From: Methylovulum sp.
GTDB taxonomy: Bacteria > Pseudomonadota > Gammaproteobacteria > Methylococcales > Methylomonadaceae
Direction: 5' to 3'
DNA length: 62,307 nt
Assembly (NCBI RefSeq): GCF_028687615.1
Contig: NZ_JAQTZU010000021.1
Span: 1-62,307 of the forward strand
Shown piece by piece: positions 54,395-62,307 of this stretch. The notes below the pieces were generated by a model. It was not told where the DNA came from, did no database searches, and saw only the letters and a program-made list of their open reading frames with translations. Numbering within the stretch: position 1 is the first letter of the stretch; each line of letters starts with the position of its first letter. A program made the translations under genes and the position numbers.

Positions 54395-55492
54395 TCATAA
54401 GCGGATTGTTCCATCGCCACCGCTTGCCGTTTCGCCCCCCCAATTGCCCGGTTGTGGCTTGAAAACACCGGCACAAGGCTCCCCGCAAAACCGGCAACAA
54501 GCCTGCGTGTCCAAATTCCATTCAGACAATTCATACCAATCGCGGCCTATCAATAACTTGCCGCAGCCGTGGCAATAAGTGCTGTCGGCGGATTTGTCAT
54601 GAGTGTTGCCTATGTATGCATAATGCACGCCATTTTTTAACGCGATCTGCCGCGCTTGCAACAACGATGAAACGGGTGTGCGTGGTTTGTCCAACATTTT
54701 CCAATCAGGGTGGAAGGCGGTGAAGTGCATCGGCACATCCGCTCCCAGATTTTCGACCACCCATTGCGTCATCGCTTCCAATTCGGCTTCCGAATCATTT
54801 TCGCCGGGGATAATCAGCGTCGTCAGCTCCAACCAAACCGACGTTTCCTGTTTGATGTATTGCAGCGTTTCCAATACGGGCTGCAAATGGCTACCGGTGA
54901 TCTTGTGGTAAAAATCTTCAGTAAACGCCTTCAAGTCGATATTGGCGGCATCCATCCATTGGTAAAATTCCGCCCTGGGCTGCTCGCAGACATAACCCGC
55001 CGACACCGCGACTGATTTGAGCCCTAAACTTCTACAGGCCTGTGCCGTGTCGATGGCATATTCATGGAACACCACCGGATCATTGTAGGTATAGGCCACG
55101 CTGTCACAGCCATGCGCCAGGGCCGCTTGGGCAATCGCTTCGGGCGATACTTGGCCCATCAGCGTGTCCATTTCCCGCGATTTGCTGATGTCCCAATTCT
55201 GGCAAAACTTGCAGGCGAGGTTGCAGCCAGCGGTGCCAAAAGAAAACACGGGCGTGCCTGGCAGGAAATGGTTCAGCGGTTTTTTCTCGATAGGGTCAAT
55301 CGCAAAACCGCTGGATCGCCCATAACTGGTCATGACCACCTGACCATCCAGGTTTTGCCTGACGAAGCACAAGCCGCGCTGATCCTTATGCAGTTTGCAA
55401 AACCGTGGGCATAGGTCACATTGGATGCGGCCATCATCCAGCGTATGCCAATAGCGGGTGCTTACCGTGTCGTGCGTAATAAATTCAGTCAT
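54395..55492 (-). CDS. amrS: AmmeMemoRadiSam system radical SAM enzyme
   Basis: A 365-residue radical SAM protein. The cluster motif is Cys90, Cys94, Cys97 (GCNLACKFC), with GRIQCDLCPRFCKLH at the N-terminus typical of the family, and a terminal zinc-like pair (CHGCGKLLIG...CCRFCGEPC). Diverges from the Memo-like gene across a 97-base region, completing the three-gene system. Its substrate is not known from sequence. Confidence 0.92.
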   Translation of the reverse strand: MTEFITHDTVSTRYWHTLDDGRIQCDLCPRFCKLHKDQRGLCFVRQNLDGQVVMTSYGRSSGFAIDPIEKKPLNHFLPGTPVFSFGTAGCNLACKFCQNWDISKSREMDTLMGQVSPEAIAQAALAHGCDSVAYTYNDPVVFHEYAIDTAQACRSLGLKSVAVSAGYVCEQPRAEFYQWMDAANIDLKAFTEDFYHKITGSHLQPVLETLQYIKQETSVWLELTTLIIPGENDSEAELEAMTQWVVENLGADVPMHFTAFHPDWKMLDKPRTPVSSLLQARQIALKNGVHYAYIGNTHDKSADSTYCHGCGKLLIGRDWYELSEWNLDTQACCRFCGEPCAGVFKPQPGNWGGETASGGDGTIRL

Positions 55493-55589
55493 TGCCTGGC
55501 TCCTAAAACTGGTTATGGACTCTTGGAAAACAGCATATACTGATACAGATAGATTTTATAGAGTAATTTTATCGGAAGAGGATATGCTC

Positions 55590-56369
55590 ATGAACAGACT
55601 ACCTGCCGTGGCCGGGGCTTTTTACCCGGCCGATTCCAAACAACTCCATGCTTTGCTGGATCAGTATCTCACTGATGCGGATTGTGGTGCTTTAGTGCCC
55701 AAAGCCATGATAGTACCCCATGCGGGCTACATTTATTCAGGGCCGGTCGCCGCATCCGCCTACACCCGTTTAAAAAAAGCCCATGATTTGATCACGCGGG
55801 TCGTCCTCATCGGCCCTTCCCATCGGGTGGCTTTCACAGGCTTGTCCGTGAGCAGGGCGGAAAACTTCATCACGCCTTTAGGTGCTATCCCCATCGACCA
55901 GGAGGCTGTGCAGGCCATAGCGCAGTTGCCGTTTGTCGACTACCTTGAACAAGCGCATCTGTACGAACATAGTTTGGAAGTGCATCTGCCTTTTTTGCAG
56001 GAAATGCTGGACAGTTTCAACATCGTACCGATAGTCGCAGGTGACGCGACACCGGCACAGGTGGCCCAAGTGATCAATGCCTTGTGGGGCGGCGAAGAAA
56101 CGCTGATCGTCATCAGTTCTGACCTTAGCCACTACCATGATTACGCAAACGCGCAACGGCTGGACAAAGCAACCAGCCAATTGATAGAAAACCTACAATA
56201 TGACCGCCTCTCTTTTGAATCCGCCTGTGGCAGGGTGCCGGTCAGCGGCTTGTTGAAAGTGGCCCAGGAAAAATCACTCAGCATTAAAACTATCGACTTG
56301 CGCAACTCCGGCGATACCGCAGGCGATAAAAACCGGGTCGTGGGGTATGGCGCGTATGTCATTGAATAA
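55590..56369 (+). CDS. amrB: AmmeMemoRadiSam system protein B (Memo-like)
   Basis: A 259-residue Memo family protein. The family histidines are visible in VPHAGYIYSGPVAASAY, LIGPSHRVAFTGL, YEHSLEVHLPFLQEML and ISSDLSHYHDYANAQRLD. Memo proteins resemble extradiol dioxygenases. ATG 55590 is preferred (AAGAGG at 55576-55581); ATG 55584 is too close to the RBS. Overlaps the next gene by 23 bases. Confidence 0.9.
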   Translation: MNRLPAVAGAFYPADSKQLHALLDQYLTDADCGALVPKAMIVPHAGYIYSGPVAASAYTRLKKAHDLITRVVLIGPSHRVAFTGLSVSRAENFITPLGAIPIDQEAVQAIAQLPFVDYLEQAHLYEHSLEVHLPFLQEMLDSFNIVPIVAGDATPAQVAQVINALWGGEETLIVISSDLSHYHDYANAQRLDKATSQLIENLQYDRLSFESACGRVPVSGLLKVAQEKSLSIKTIDLRNSGDTAGDKNRVVGYGAYVIE

Positions 56370-56913
56370 AGCCCATCAACAGCAACTACTGGCCTTGGCG
56401 AAAAGCTCCATCGCACAGGGTTTGCAGACAGGCAAGCCCTTGAAAATCAATTTGGCGGATTTTCCCGCTGAATTGCTGGAGATTCGGGCGACCTTTGTAA
56501 CCTTGCAAAAACATCAGCAGTTGCGCGGTTGTATCGGCATGTTGCAAGCCGTCAGACCCTTGGCGGAAGACATCGCCGAAAACGCATTTTCCGCCGCATT
56601 TAAAGACCCACGGTTTCCGCCGCTGCAAACCGATGAACTGGACAGTTTGGAAATACATTTGTCGATACTTACACCCGCCGAGCCGATTGCCTTCACCTCT
56701 GAACAGGATTTGCTGGATAAACTCCAGCCGGACATAGACGGCCTGATTTTGGAAGAAGGCTACCGGCGCGGCACGTTTCTGCCCGCCGTGTGGGAATCAC
56801 TGCCTGAACCCAGGCAATTTCTGAGGCATTTGAAACAAAAAGCCGGGTTGCCTGCCAATTACTGGTCTGATACGGTCAGGGTGTCCCGCTATCGTGCTGA
56901 CGTGATAGATTGA
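56347..56913 (+). CDS. amrA: AmmeMemoRadiSam system protein A (AMMECR1-like)
   Basis: A 188-residue AMMECR1 domain protein: FVTLQKHQQLRGCIGMLQAV with the conserved LRGCIG, then DPRFPPLQTDELDSLEIHLS and LILEEGYRRGTFLPAVWE. Overlaps the Memo gene. Together the three genes form the full system, whose reaction remains poorly defined. Confidence 0.93.
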   Translation: MARMSLNKAHQQQLLALAKSSIAQGLQTGKPLKINLADFPAELLEIRATFVTLQKHQQLRGCIGMLQAVRPLAEDIAENAFSAAFKDPRFPPLQTDELDSLEIHLSILTPAEPIAFTSEQDLLDKLQPDIDGLILEEGYRRGTFLPAVWESLPEPRQFLRHLKQKAGLPANYWSDTVRVSRYRADVID

Positions 56914-57169
56914 GCCGAAACCGCACAAAAATGCCGGATAGGGTATAGATTTTTCATGTTTTTCTTAGGGTTGTCGCTTATCGGCAATGCCTCCAAAATT
57001 CCTTCGCCTCTTAGGTTTTGCCGGTAAAAATCGGTTTAGGCAAGGGAATAATTTGAAGAAAAACAAGCTTAAAACCACGAAATATGCCGATGTTTAAAGG
57101 CCAACATGCGGTTATGCTATGATGCCGAACGTATCATCATTCTAGGCCAAACATGAGAGAACCTGCTTT

Positions 57170-57418
57170 ATGAAACTAACCATTGACGGACAAATCACCA
57201 TTCCCGAACACATCCGGCGGCAGGCTGGTTTGTCACCGGATTCCGAGCTGGAAATCCGCTACGAAAATGGACGCTTGTGGCTGGAGAAAGTGGCTACGGA
57301 CAGCGTAGAGAAACGGCAGAAGATACTTCAGGCGATGGGGCAAGTCGAAGGTAGCGCAACCGCGAATGCTGACCTTAGCACCGATGAGATCATGCACATG
57401 ACCCGTGGAGAGGATTAA
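57170..57418 (+). CDS. AbrB-type antitoxin of a VapBC-like pair
   Basis: An 82-residue protein with an AbrB hairpin, KLTIDGQITIPEHIRRQAGL and SELEIRYENGRLWLEK. Followed four bases later by a PIN gene. Preceded by TGAGAGAACC. Confidence 0.87.
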   Translation: MKLTIDGQITIPEHIRRQAGLSPDSELEIRYENGRLWLEKVATDSVEKRQKILQAMGQVEGSATANADLSTDEIMHMTRGED

Positions 57419-57422
57419 AACA

Positions 57423-57831
57423 ATGGTCTTGGCTGACAGCAATGTGCTTTATCAAGCACGATCCGCAGTGGTTGCCATGGGCTAGGGCAACGCTGACCGA
57501 TGCCTTGCTGCATGACCAGGTTTTCATCAACCCATTAATCTATGCCGAATTGTCGATCATGTATCAAGCATCTGCGCAACTCGATCAGGTACTCAATGTA
57601 CTGGGTATCGAACGCGCCGAACTGCCATGGGAAGCCGCCTATCTGGCAGGCCAAGCTTTTGTCCGATATCGGCGGCAAGGAGGGGGCAAAACTTCCCCAT
57701 TGCCGGATTTTTACATCGGCGCTCACGCACAGTCCGCAGGTTTCAAATTGCTGACCCGTGATGTTAAGCGTTACCGTACTTATTTTCCGGGTGTATTGTT
57801 AATCACGCCGGACAGCCACCCTACGCCTTGA
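57423..57831 (+). pseudogene. PIN-domain toxin with an N-terminal frameshift
   Basis: The proper start is ATG 57423: MVLADSNVL supplies the first catalytic Asp, but this frame stops at 57483-57485. The rest of the protein lies in the next frame (HDPQWLPWARATLTDALLHD, INPLIYAELSIMYQ, PLPDFYIGAHAQSAGFKLLT, RDVKRYRTYF). A deletion of two bases or gain of one near GTGCTTTATC would explain it. The ATG at 57442 in the second frame gives a protein lacking the first acidic residue. Toxin probably inactive, unless the shift is a sequencing error. Confidence 0.75.
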
Positions 57832-58537
57832 TTTATCGGAAACCCAAGCCAGACGGAGCATGTTGTCCAGTCCGTAGAATTTTCCATAAGGCTCAAAGAT
57901 ACGGTAGCATCAAAATGTTTGGGACGGGGTTACAAACCCCGTCCCGCGTAAAACAAGTTTAAACTTTAGCGCAGGGCGGGTTATTCAACCCGCCCTTAAC
58001 GTTTTTGCGGTTGTTGGCGATTTGAAAAGTTTGGGACGGGGTTAGTAAAAACCGTCCCGCTCAGAGATTGGATGTTGAAGTTAGCCGTTGATAGATTTTA
58101 GTAGGCAACAGGTAGTCCGTATGCAGCGATAGCGTACCCACAGGGCATAAAAAATACAGGGTTCGGAACCGGGCAATTCCCAATTTCAAACACCCGTACC
58201 GAATCGATGCGATTAAATACGCCATATTGGAATTGGAAAATCCCGTAATCCGCTTCGCTCCTTACGGGCTACTCGCTGTTTTTTTCAATGGCTACAGCAA
58301 AAATATGCTCTCGGCAACACTAGATATAGCCAGCTAAAATCTAGCGGCAACTAAATAGGGATTATTTTTCTAATCTGGTAATCCTTCACGCTTTTTGTGG
58401 TAATCCTTGATATTTTATTCCATCCCTTTGTGCTAGGGTGTCTGCGGCAAAGCATTAGATAGATGCCGCCCGTTAGCCATTGCGCCCGTAGTGCCAACAA
58501 CGCTTTTCCGAAACCCAAACAACCTAGAGGAATCAAC
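57832..58537. other. Non-coding region with three palindromes
   Basis: About 700 bases with no convincing gene. Hairpins: GGGACGGGGTTACAAACCCC at 57921-57945, AGGGCGGGTTATTCAACCCG at 57973-57996, and GGGACGGGGTTAGTAAAAAC at 58033-58058. Their shared GGGTTA core also occurs at 31899. The right part leads into the promoter of the secreted-protein gene. Confidence 0.65.
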
Positions 58538-59446
58538 ATGTCCAACAAATTTTTTAACATCTTAGCGGGCTTCCTATTGCTGCTGGCATCAGGAAGCCTT
58601 TTCGCAACCCAAGTTGACCGTGTCACACTGGATGAGGCCATCTCAGAAGCCGGACTAATTTTTCAAGGGACAGTCACGAAAATTGAGTCGCGTATTGCAT
58701 CTGACATGGGATCGAATTATGAGAAAGAATTCTATGCTTTCGTCACTTTTCGTGTTGATCGTCTCATTAAAGGCCAGATAGAAGGAGGCGGGGCTACGTT
58801 CACCTTGCCGTTTATATCTTGTGTAGTTTTTGATTATAAAAAACAGATGGCCAGATTGGAGCAACAGCCGACTATGAATCCGACAGAGGCGGTAATAGAA
58901 CAGCAACCGGCTATGACGGAGCAATTAGGGGAAGGTATGGTGTGTATGGTATCTGGTATGCCACGTTTTATGATAGGGGACAGCGACATTCTGTTCGTAC
59001 ACGGTAATTATGCATACGCCATGAACCCTCTGGTCGGTTGGTGGCAAGGACGTTTTTCTATAGTCAATAATAAAATTTATCCAGTGACTTGGCTGACTAA
59101 AGAAGGCGGGATTGACTTTACCGCGCCTTATGGGCTGGAAGACGAGCAAGAAGCGGAAAAGTTGGGTCAGGTGTTGCCACAAAAAGCCAGAAAACACGGT
59201 TGGACACAGCCCCAAGATGCTAGACGGATGGGGCCTGATGAATTTGTCGAGGTTATCGAAAAAAAGTTACGCGGTTTGGAGAAAAACCAATTCATGGCGG
59301 GGGCACAAACACAAAAACCCGTGAAAAGTGCTGATTTTAAAGACTCTTTTTATTACCGTGGAGCAAAAGCTATGTTTGAACAAAATCAAAAAAGAGAAGC
59401 GGGACTTTTAGAAATGCCCACCTTTGGCGTTCAACAAGGGGAATAA
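58538..59446 (+). CDS. Secreted protein of unknown function, partner of a metalloprotease
   Basis: A 302-residue exported protein with a signal peptide (to about SGSLFA). Starts after CTAGAGGAATCAAC. Mature sequence: VDRVTLDEAISEAGLIFQGT, FVTFRVDRLIKGQ and a segment with FMIGDSDILFVHGNYAYAMN. I recognise no family; the beta-rich start resembles domains found upstream of matrixin proteases. It ends two bases before the metalloprotease gene, so the two are surely co-translated. Confidence 0.8.
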   Translation: MSNKFFNILAGFLLLLASGSLFATQVDRVTLDEAISEAGLIFQGTVTKIESRIASDMGSNYEKEFYAFVTFRVDRLIKGQIEGGGATFTLPFISCVVFDYKKQMARLEQQPTMNPTEAVIEQQPAMTEQLGEGMVCMVSGMPRFMIGDSDILFVHGNYAYAMNPLVGWWQGRFSIVNNKIYPVTWLTKEGGIDFTAPYGLEDEQEAEKLGQVLPQKARKHGWTQPQDARRMGPDEFVEVIEKKLRGLEKNQFMAGAQTQKPVKSADFKDSFYYRGAKAMFEQNQKREAGLLEMPTFGVQQGE

Positions 59447-59448
59447 TT

Positions 59449-60669
59449 ATGAAATTGCATAAATTATTGGTTGCACTCGTCATGTTCGGATTTTCGCTTC
59501 AATCACCAAAATCGATTGCTTGGGAGCAGATTACATGTTTGAACAACACAAAGAAACATTGGAATATCAAGGAATATAAACCAGTTTTCGATCCCAATAG
59601 CATTCCCATAAATTCGGAGCAATACAATGGAGTTTTCGAGGCGATTAGACGCATGAACCTTAATCCTAGCAGCTTCAGATATACATTCGGCGGTTTGGAT
59701 AACGCTGATGGTGTGGGTCTATCCAATCATGAAAGCGAAATCTGGTTTACAGACCTTAGAATAGCTTTCCCTGATGATGGTTTCGCAATAGCTGCGGTTG
59801 AACGAAGTGATTCCGAGATTTCTCCAACCTGCACTGCAACAGAATCCGACATTCGCATCAACACTAAATACCGCTTGTCACGCGCTCCAGTAGGCACCAA
59901 CAAAATCCAATACAACTTGCTTGCCAAAACAGAGTTATTTGAATACGGAGGCAGCAACGAAAACCTCACCTCCACCGTCATGCACGAGATGGGGCACAGT
60001 GCCGGATTGGAACACGAAGGAGACGAGATGAATCTGATGGGTGGCGATAACCTGATTGTGGTCAATGGCAGTGCCATCAGGCCGTACATCGGTGAAGATT
60101 CGGCCGGTGGTTTGCTTGCCATCTATGGTGCTTCAGCCACGCCAAACGAGGATTTGAGCGTCAGCCATTGGTGGCGTGATGCGCAAAAGGCGGATGGTGG
60201 TGGCAGTTTTTATAGCGTCCACCACCGCACCAAAATTTTTGATGCCCCAAGCGGCGGTGCGGAACTGCCCAAGGAATGCCCATACAGCAAGCCCGATGCC
60301 AATGGCCCGCCCATTTCCGCTTGCCCTGAACCCGTCTATAAGGTGAACAAAGGCCAGACGGTGTACTTGGAATTGACCTACGAAAACGCAGGCACCACCA
60401 CGCCGCTGATGGCAACTGTCAATTATTACCTGTCCTTGGATAGCTATATTGACCTTGCGGCAGCCAATATCTTATTGAAAACAAGCTCATTGTCATTCAA
60501 GCGGGATAATGACCCATCCACCTTTAGAACCGCTTTAGTGATCCCCAATACTGCCGCCGTCATCAGTGGCTGGCGTTATTGGCTGGGTTGTATTGTTGAC
60601 CCTTTGGATGTGATCGCTGAAAAATTTGAAGGAAATAATGCCACTTATGTTGAAATTAAGATCAATTAA
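59449..60669 (+). CDS. Matrixin-like zinc metalloprotease
   Basis: A 406-residue exported protein with a signal peptide (about residues 1-24). The extended zinc motif HEMGHSAGLEH begins at His179 (HExxHxxGxxH, with the glutamate at 180), followed by a Met-turn-like NLMGG. The C-terminal ~150 residues, with WWRDAQKADGGG and LELTYENAGTTTP, look like an immunoglobulin/CARDB-type domain. No obvious propeptide cysteine switch, so the upstream partner could help control it. Confidence 0.85.
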   Translation: MKLHKLLVALVMFGFSLQSPKSIAWEQITCLNNTKKHWNIKEYKPVFDPNSIPINSEQYNGVFEAIRRMNLNPSSFRYTFGGLDNADGVGLSNHESEIWFTDLRIAFPDDGFAIAAVERSDSEISPTCTATESDIRINTKYRLSRAPVGTNKIQYNLLAKTELFEYGGSNENLTSTVMHEMGHSAGLEHEGDEMNLMGGDNLIVVNGSAIRPYIGEDSAGGLLAIYGASATPNEDLSVSHWWRDAQKADGGGSFYSVHHRTKIFDAPSGGAELPKECPYSKPDANGPPISACPEPVYKVNKGQTVYLELTYENAGTTTPLMATVNYYLSLDSYIDLAAANILLKTSSLSFKRDNDPSTFRTALVIPNTAAVISGWRYWLGCIVDPLDVIAEKFEGNNATYVEIKIN

Positions 60670-60751
60670 GGGTGTCGGCTTTTAAAGCCAAGGTCGGACA
60701 TGTTGTTTATGCCTGACGTTCCACCGTCCGATGCTGGATGGGTCATCAGCT

Positions 60752-60830
60752 TGTAGGCTGGGATGAAGCGATAGCGTAATCCCAGCAATGAAGCTGCAAA
60801 ATGCTGGGATTCCTTACGTCATCCTAGCCT
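60752..60830. repeat. REP adjoining the broken RAYT
   Basis: GTAGGCTGGGATGAAGCGAT, then ATCCCAGC and the inverted ATGCTGGGATTCCTTACGTC with CATCCTAGCCT. The second half matches the 44-bp REPs at 7927 and 9099 with two or three changes. Confidence 0.8.
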
Positions 60831-60833
60831 TGT

Positions 60834-61351
60834 ATGATGACTCCGCTACCGGATCGAAGGAGGCGGTTATTTTTTTACGGTCAACCTTGCCGAGCGTAAA
60901 CGCCAGCTTTTGGTGGAACATATTGGCACATTGCGGACGGCATTCAGGGGAAGTCATGGTGGCGCATCCTTTTAAGATTGAAGCGGTTGTCGTATTGCCC
61001 GACCATCTCCATACCATTTGGACGTTGCCGGAAGGTGACACGGATTTCAGCCTGCGTTGGCGGCAAACTAAAGCCGCATTTTCCAGAGGGTTGGCCAAAG
61101 ATGAGCGTATATCGGCAAGCCGCGCCCGCAAGCAGGAAAGGGGGATATGGCAGCGGCGGTTTTGGGAACACGCCATCTGGGATTCAAACGATTTTCAGCG
61201 GCACGTCGATTATATCCATTACAATCCGGTTAAACACGGCTATGTCGGACAGGTAACGGATTGGCCTTATTTGTCGTTCCACCGTTTTGTGCGTTTGGGT
61301 CATCTCCCTGTGGATTGGGCCGGAGCGGGTGATGATTTGGAGCTTGAATAG
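60834..61351 (+). pseudogene. REP-associated tyrosine transposase with frameshifts
   Basis: The C-terminal part (from about 60952: VMVAHPFKIEAVVVLPDHLH, WTLPEGDTDF, RRFWEHAIWDSNDF, HVDYIHYNPVKHGYV) has the HUH-type HLH and the Tyr region. The N-terminal part lies in another frame: GGGYFFTVNLAERKRQLLVE then HIGTLRTAFR. Deleting one G from GGGG at 60947-60950 joins the two as TAFREVMVAHPF. A second one-base shift near 60843 would restore an ATG start. A longer apparent protein from 60788 is an artefact of the frame switch. Confidence 0.85.
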
Positions 61352-61741
61352 ATCGGTTTCGCCACCACTCCACCCATCCTATCGTGCTTTGGGTCGGAAG
61401 CATCGATCTCCATTTTTAAAGATTGCTTGCTTCCATTTGCAGGCTCACGAACTCCGGCGTAACCCAGCAAGAACGGTCAACCGTTGATCAAAAACAGCCG
61501 GATTATGTTGGCTTTGCACTTTGCAAAAATGCATTCAAATGCGCCCCCAGGATTTTATAAGTTGCGCAGTGACAAGCGTACGTGCCGCCCGCCAATTGTG
61601 CTAGTTTGCATCCATCACCCAGCCCGCGACTACAGGAAAATATCGGTTTTTAGAATAGCAATTATGGTCAGGATACCCGTTCAGGAGTATGACAGAATAA
61701 GCCCCGCCTAGAAGAGATATTAGAGATTACTGGAACTTGCT
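61352..61741. other. Intergenic region without a recognisable gene
   Basis: About 390 bases between the broken transposase and the regulator. A short open frame at 61484-61711 has no recognisable similarity. The end (61690-61740) presumably holds the promoter of the next gene; no clear box. Confidence 0.55.
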
Positions 61742-62307
61742 ATGCAGATAAGTTCATATGAAGACAGAATGGGCCGAGTATGTGGCTACATCCGGGACAA
61801 CCTTGATAAAGATTTATCTGTCGAACGATTAAGCCAGATTGCCCTATTTTCTAAATATCACTTCCACCGGCAATTTTCTGAGTATATGGGGATTAATGTC
61901 TTCAGATTTATCCAGTTGACACGTTTAAAACGAGCATCGTACCAATTGGCATTTAGCCAAAATCTACGGATTATCGATATTGCATTTGACGCCAAATTCG
62001 AAAATCCGGAATCGTTTGCCCGTGCATTTAAAAAATCCTTTGGTCAGACACCCTCACAATTCAGAAAAAAACCGCAATGGAAGTCCTGGCATGAAAAATA
62101 TCAGCTACCCATACCCAGAGGAAAAACCAACATGCAAGTAAATATCGTGGAATTTAAAGAAACCAAAGTCGCCGTACTGGAGCATCGTGGGGCGGTTGAG
62201 ACATTGAACGATTCGGTCGGGGTATTTATCGAATGGCGCAAGACCAGCCAATTATCCCCGGTGAAAACCAGCAATACTTACGGGCTCGCCTACGACGACC
62301 CTAAAAC
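61742..62307 (+). CDS. AraC-family regulator with GyrI-like C-terminal domain (partial)
   Basis: Runs off the window after 188 codons. Residues 1-105 form two AraC-type HTHs (GYIRDNLDKDLSVERLSQIA, YHFHRQFSEYMG, FARAFKKSFGQTPSQFRKKP); from about residue 128 a GyrI-like ligand-binding domain begins (MQVNIVEFKETKVAVLEHRG). This is the SbmC/Rob-like architecture, N-terminal DNA binding and C-terminal effector sensing. Start ATG 61742; there is no strong RBS but ACTGGAAC precedes it. The ligand is unknown. Confidence 0.9.
   Translation, partial: MQISSYEDRMGRVCGYIRDNLDKDLSVERLSQIALFSKYHFHRQFSEYMGINVFRFIQLTRLKRASYQLAFSQNLRIIDIAFDAKFENPESFARAFKKSFGQTPSQFRKKPQWKSWHEKYQLPIPRGKTNMQVNIVEFKETKVAVLEHRGAVETLNDSVGVFIEWRKTSQLSPVKTSNTYGLAYDDPK

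Noticed and set aside
58351-58641. A minus-strand open frame over the start of the secreted-protein gene
   Set aside because: It overlaps a signal peptide on the other strand and shows no similarity.
60788-60950. N-terminal part of the apparent 187-residue protein
   Set aside because: It is read in the wrong frame; the true RAYT N-terminus lies in a neighbouring frame.
1-62307. tRNA or rRNA genes
   Set aside because: I saw no cloverleaf with a GTTCGAATC-type T-loop and no rRNA-like segment; a tRNAscan-SE run would be decisive.

Overview
The window looks like a chromosomal segment of a gammaproteobacterial type I methanotroph (Methylococcales-like). The strongest clue is a single-chain fusion of 3-hexulose-6-phosphate synthase and 6-phospho-3-hexuloisomerase (26871-28046), the formaldehyde-fixing step of the ribulose monophosphate pathway. 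PEP-CTERM proteins, several secreted c-type cytochromes and gammaproteobacterial housekeeping genes agree with this. The taxonomic assignment is inference; there is no rRNA or tRNA gene in the window.

Region 1 (1-4.6 kb): eighteen perfect ACATTTA repeats, then a leftward operon of a STAS anti-sigma antagonist, an RsbW-like anti-sigma kinase and a large NAD-glutamate dehydrogenase. Region 2 (4.6-11 kb) is an accessory, repeat-rich island. It holds one full REP-associated (HUH/Y1) transposase element with perfect 25-bp inverted ends, two 275-bp deletion derivatives with the same internal junction, 98-bp and 44-bp REP-type repeats, two PEP-CTERM proteins, an ankyrin protein next to a toxin-like fragment cut at both ends by mobile sequence, a methyltransferase, and remnants of an ABC binding protein, an IS1595-type transposase and a DUF2130 protein.

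Region 3 (11-17 kb) is mostly housekeeping: Uma2 nuclease, gatB with an in-frame 45-bp palindromic insertion, apaG-apaH, a lipoprotein, hslO and msrA. Region 4 (17.7-24.6 kb) holds a large beta-propeller dihaem cytochrome, an outer-membrane barrel protein, and an ECF sigma / anti-sigma / subtilase cluster. Region 5 (24.7-28.1 kb) holds yheT, thyA and hps-phi.

Region 6 (28.3-38.2 kb) is a haem d1 / cytochrome cd1 locus: a cd1-family protein, a small cytochrome, nirC, nirF, nirD, nirL, nirG, nirH and nirJ. It is broken by a secreted-protein/XRE/decayed hicAB insert between nirC and nirF, and by two intact PIN-type toxin-antitoxin modules between nirH and nirJ. nirE is not present.

Region 7 (38-54.3 kb) is housekeeping: phosphoesterase, argS, SPOR protein, epimerase, radA, FHA protein, CorC-like transporter, rpsF-rpsR-DUF2232-rplI, waaA, yajR and an APH/AAA kinase. 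Region 8 (54.3-62.3 kb) contains the complete AmmeMemoRadiSam trio, a VapBC-like pair with a frameshifted toxin, a run of palindromes, a secreted protein paired with a matrixin-type metalloprotease, a frameshifted REP transposase beside its probable cognate REP, and the start of an AraC/GyrI-type regulator that runs off the right end.
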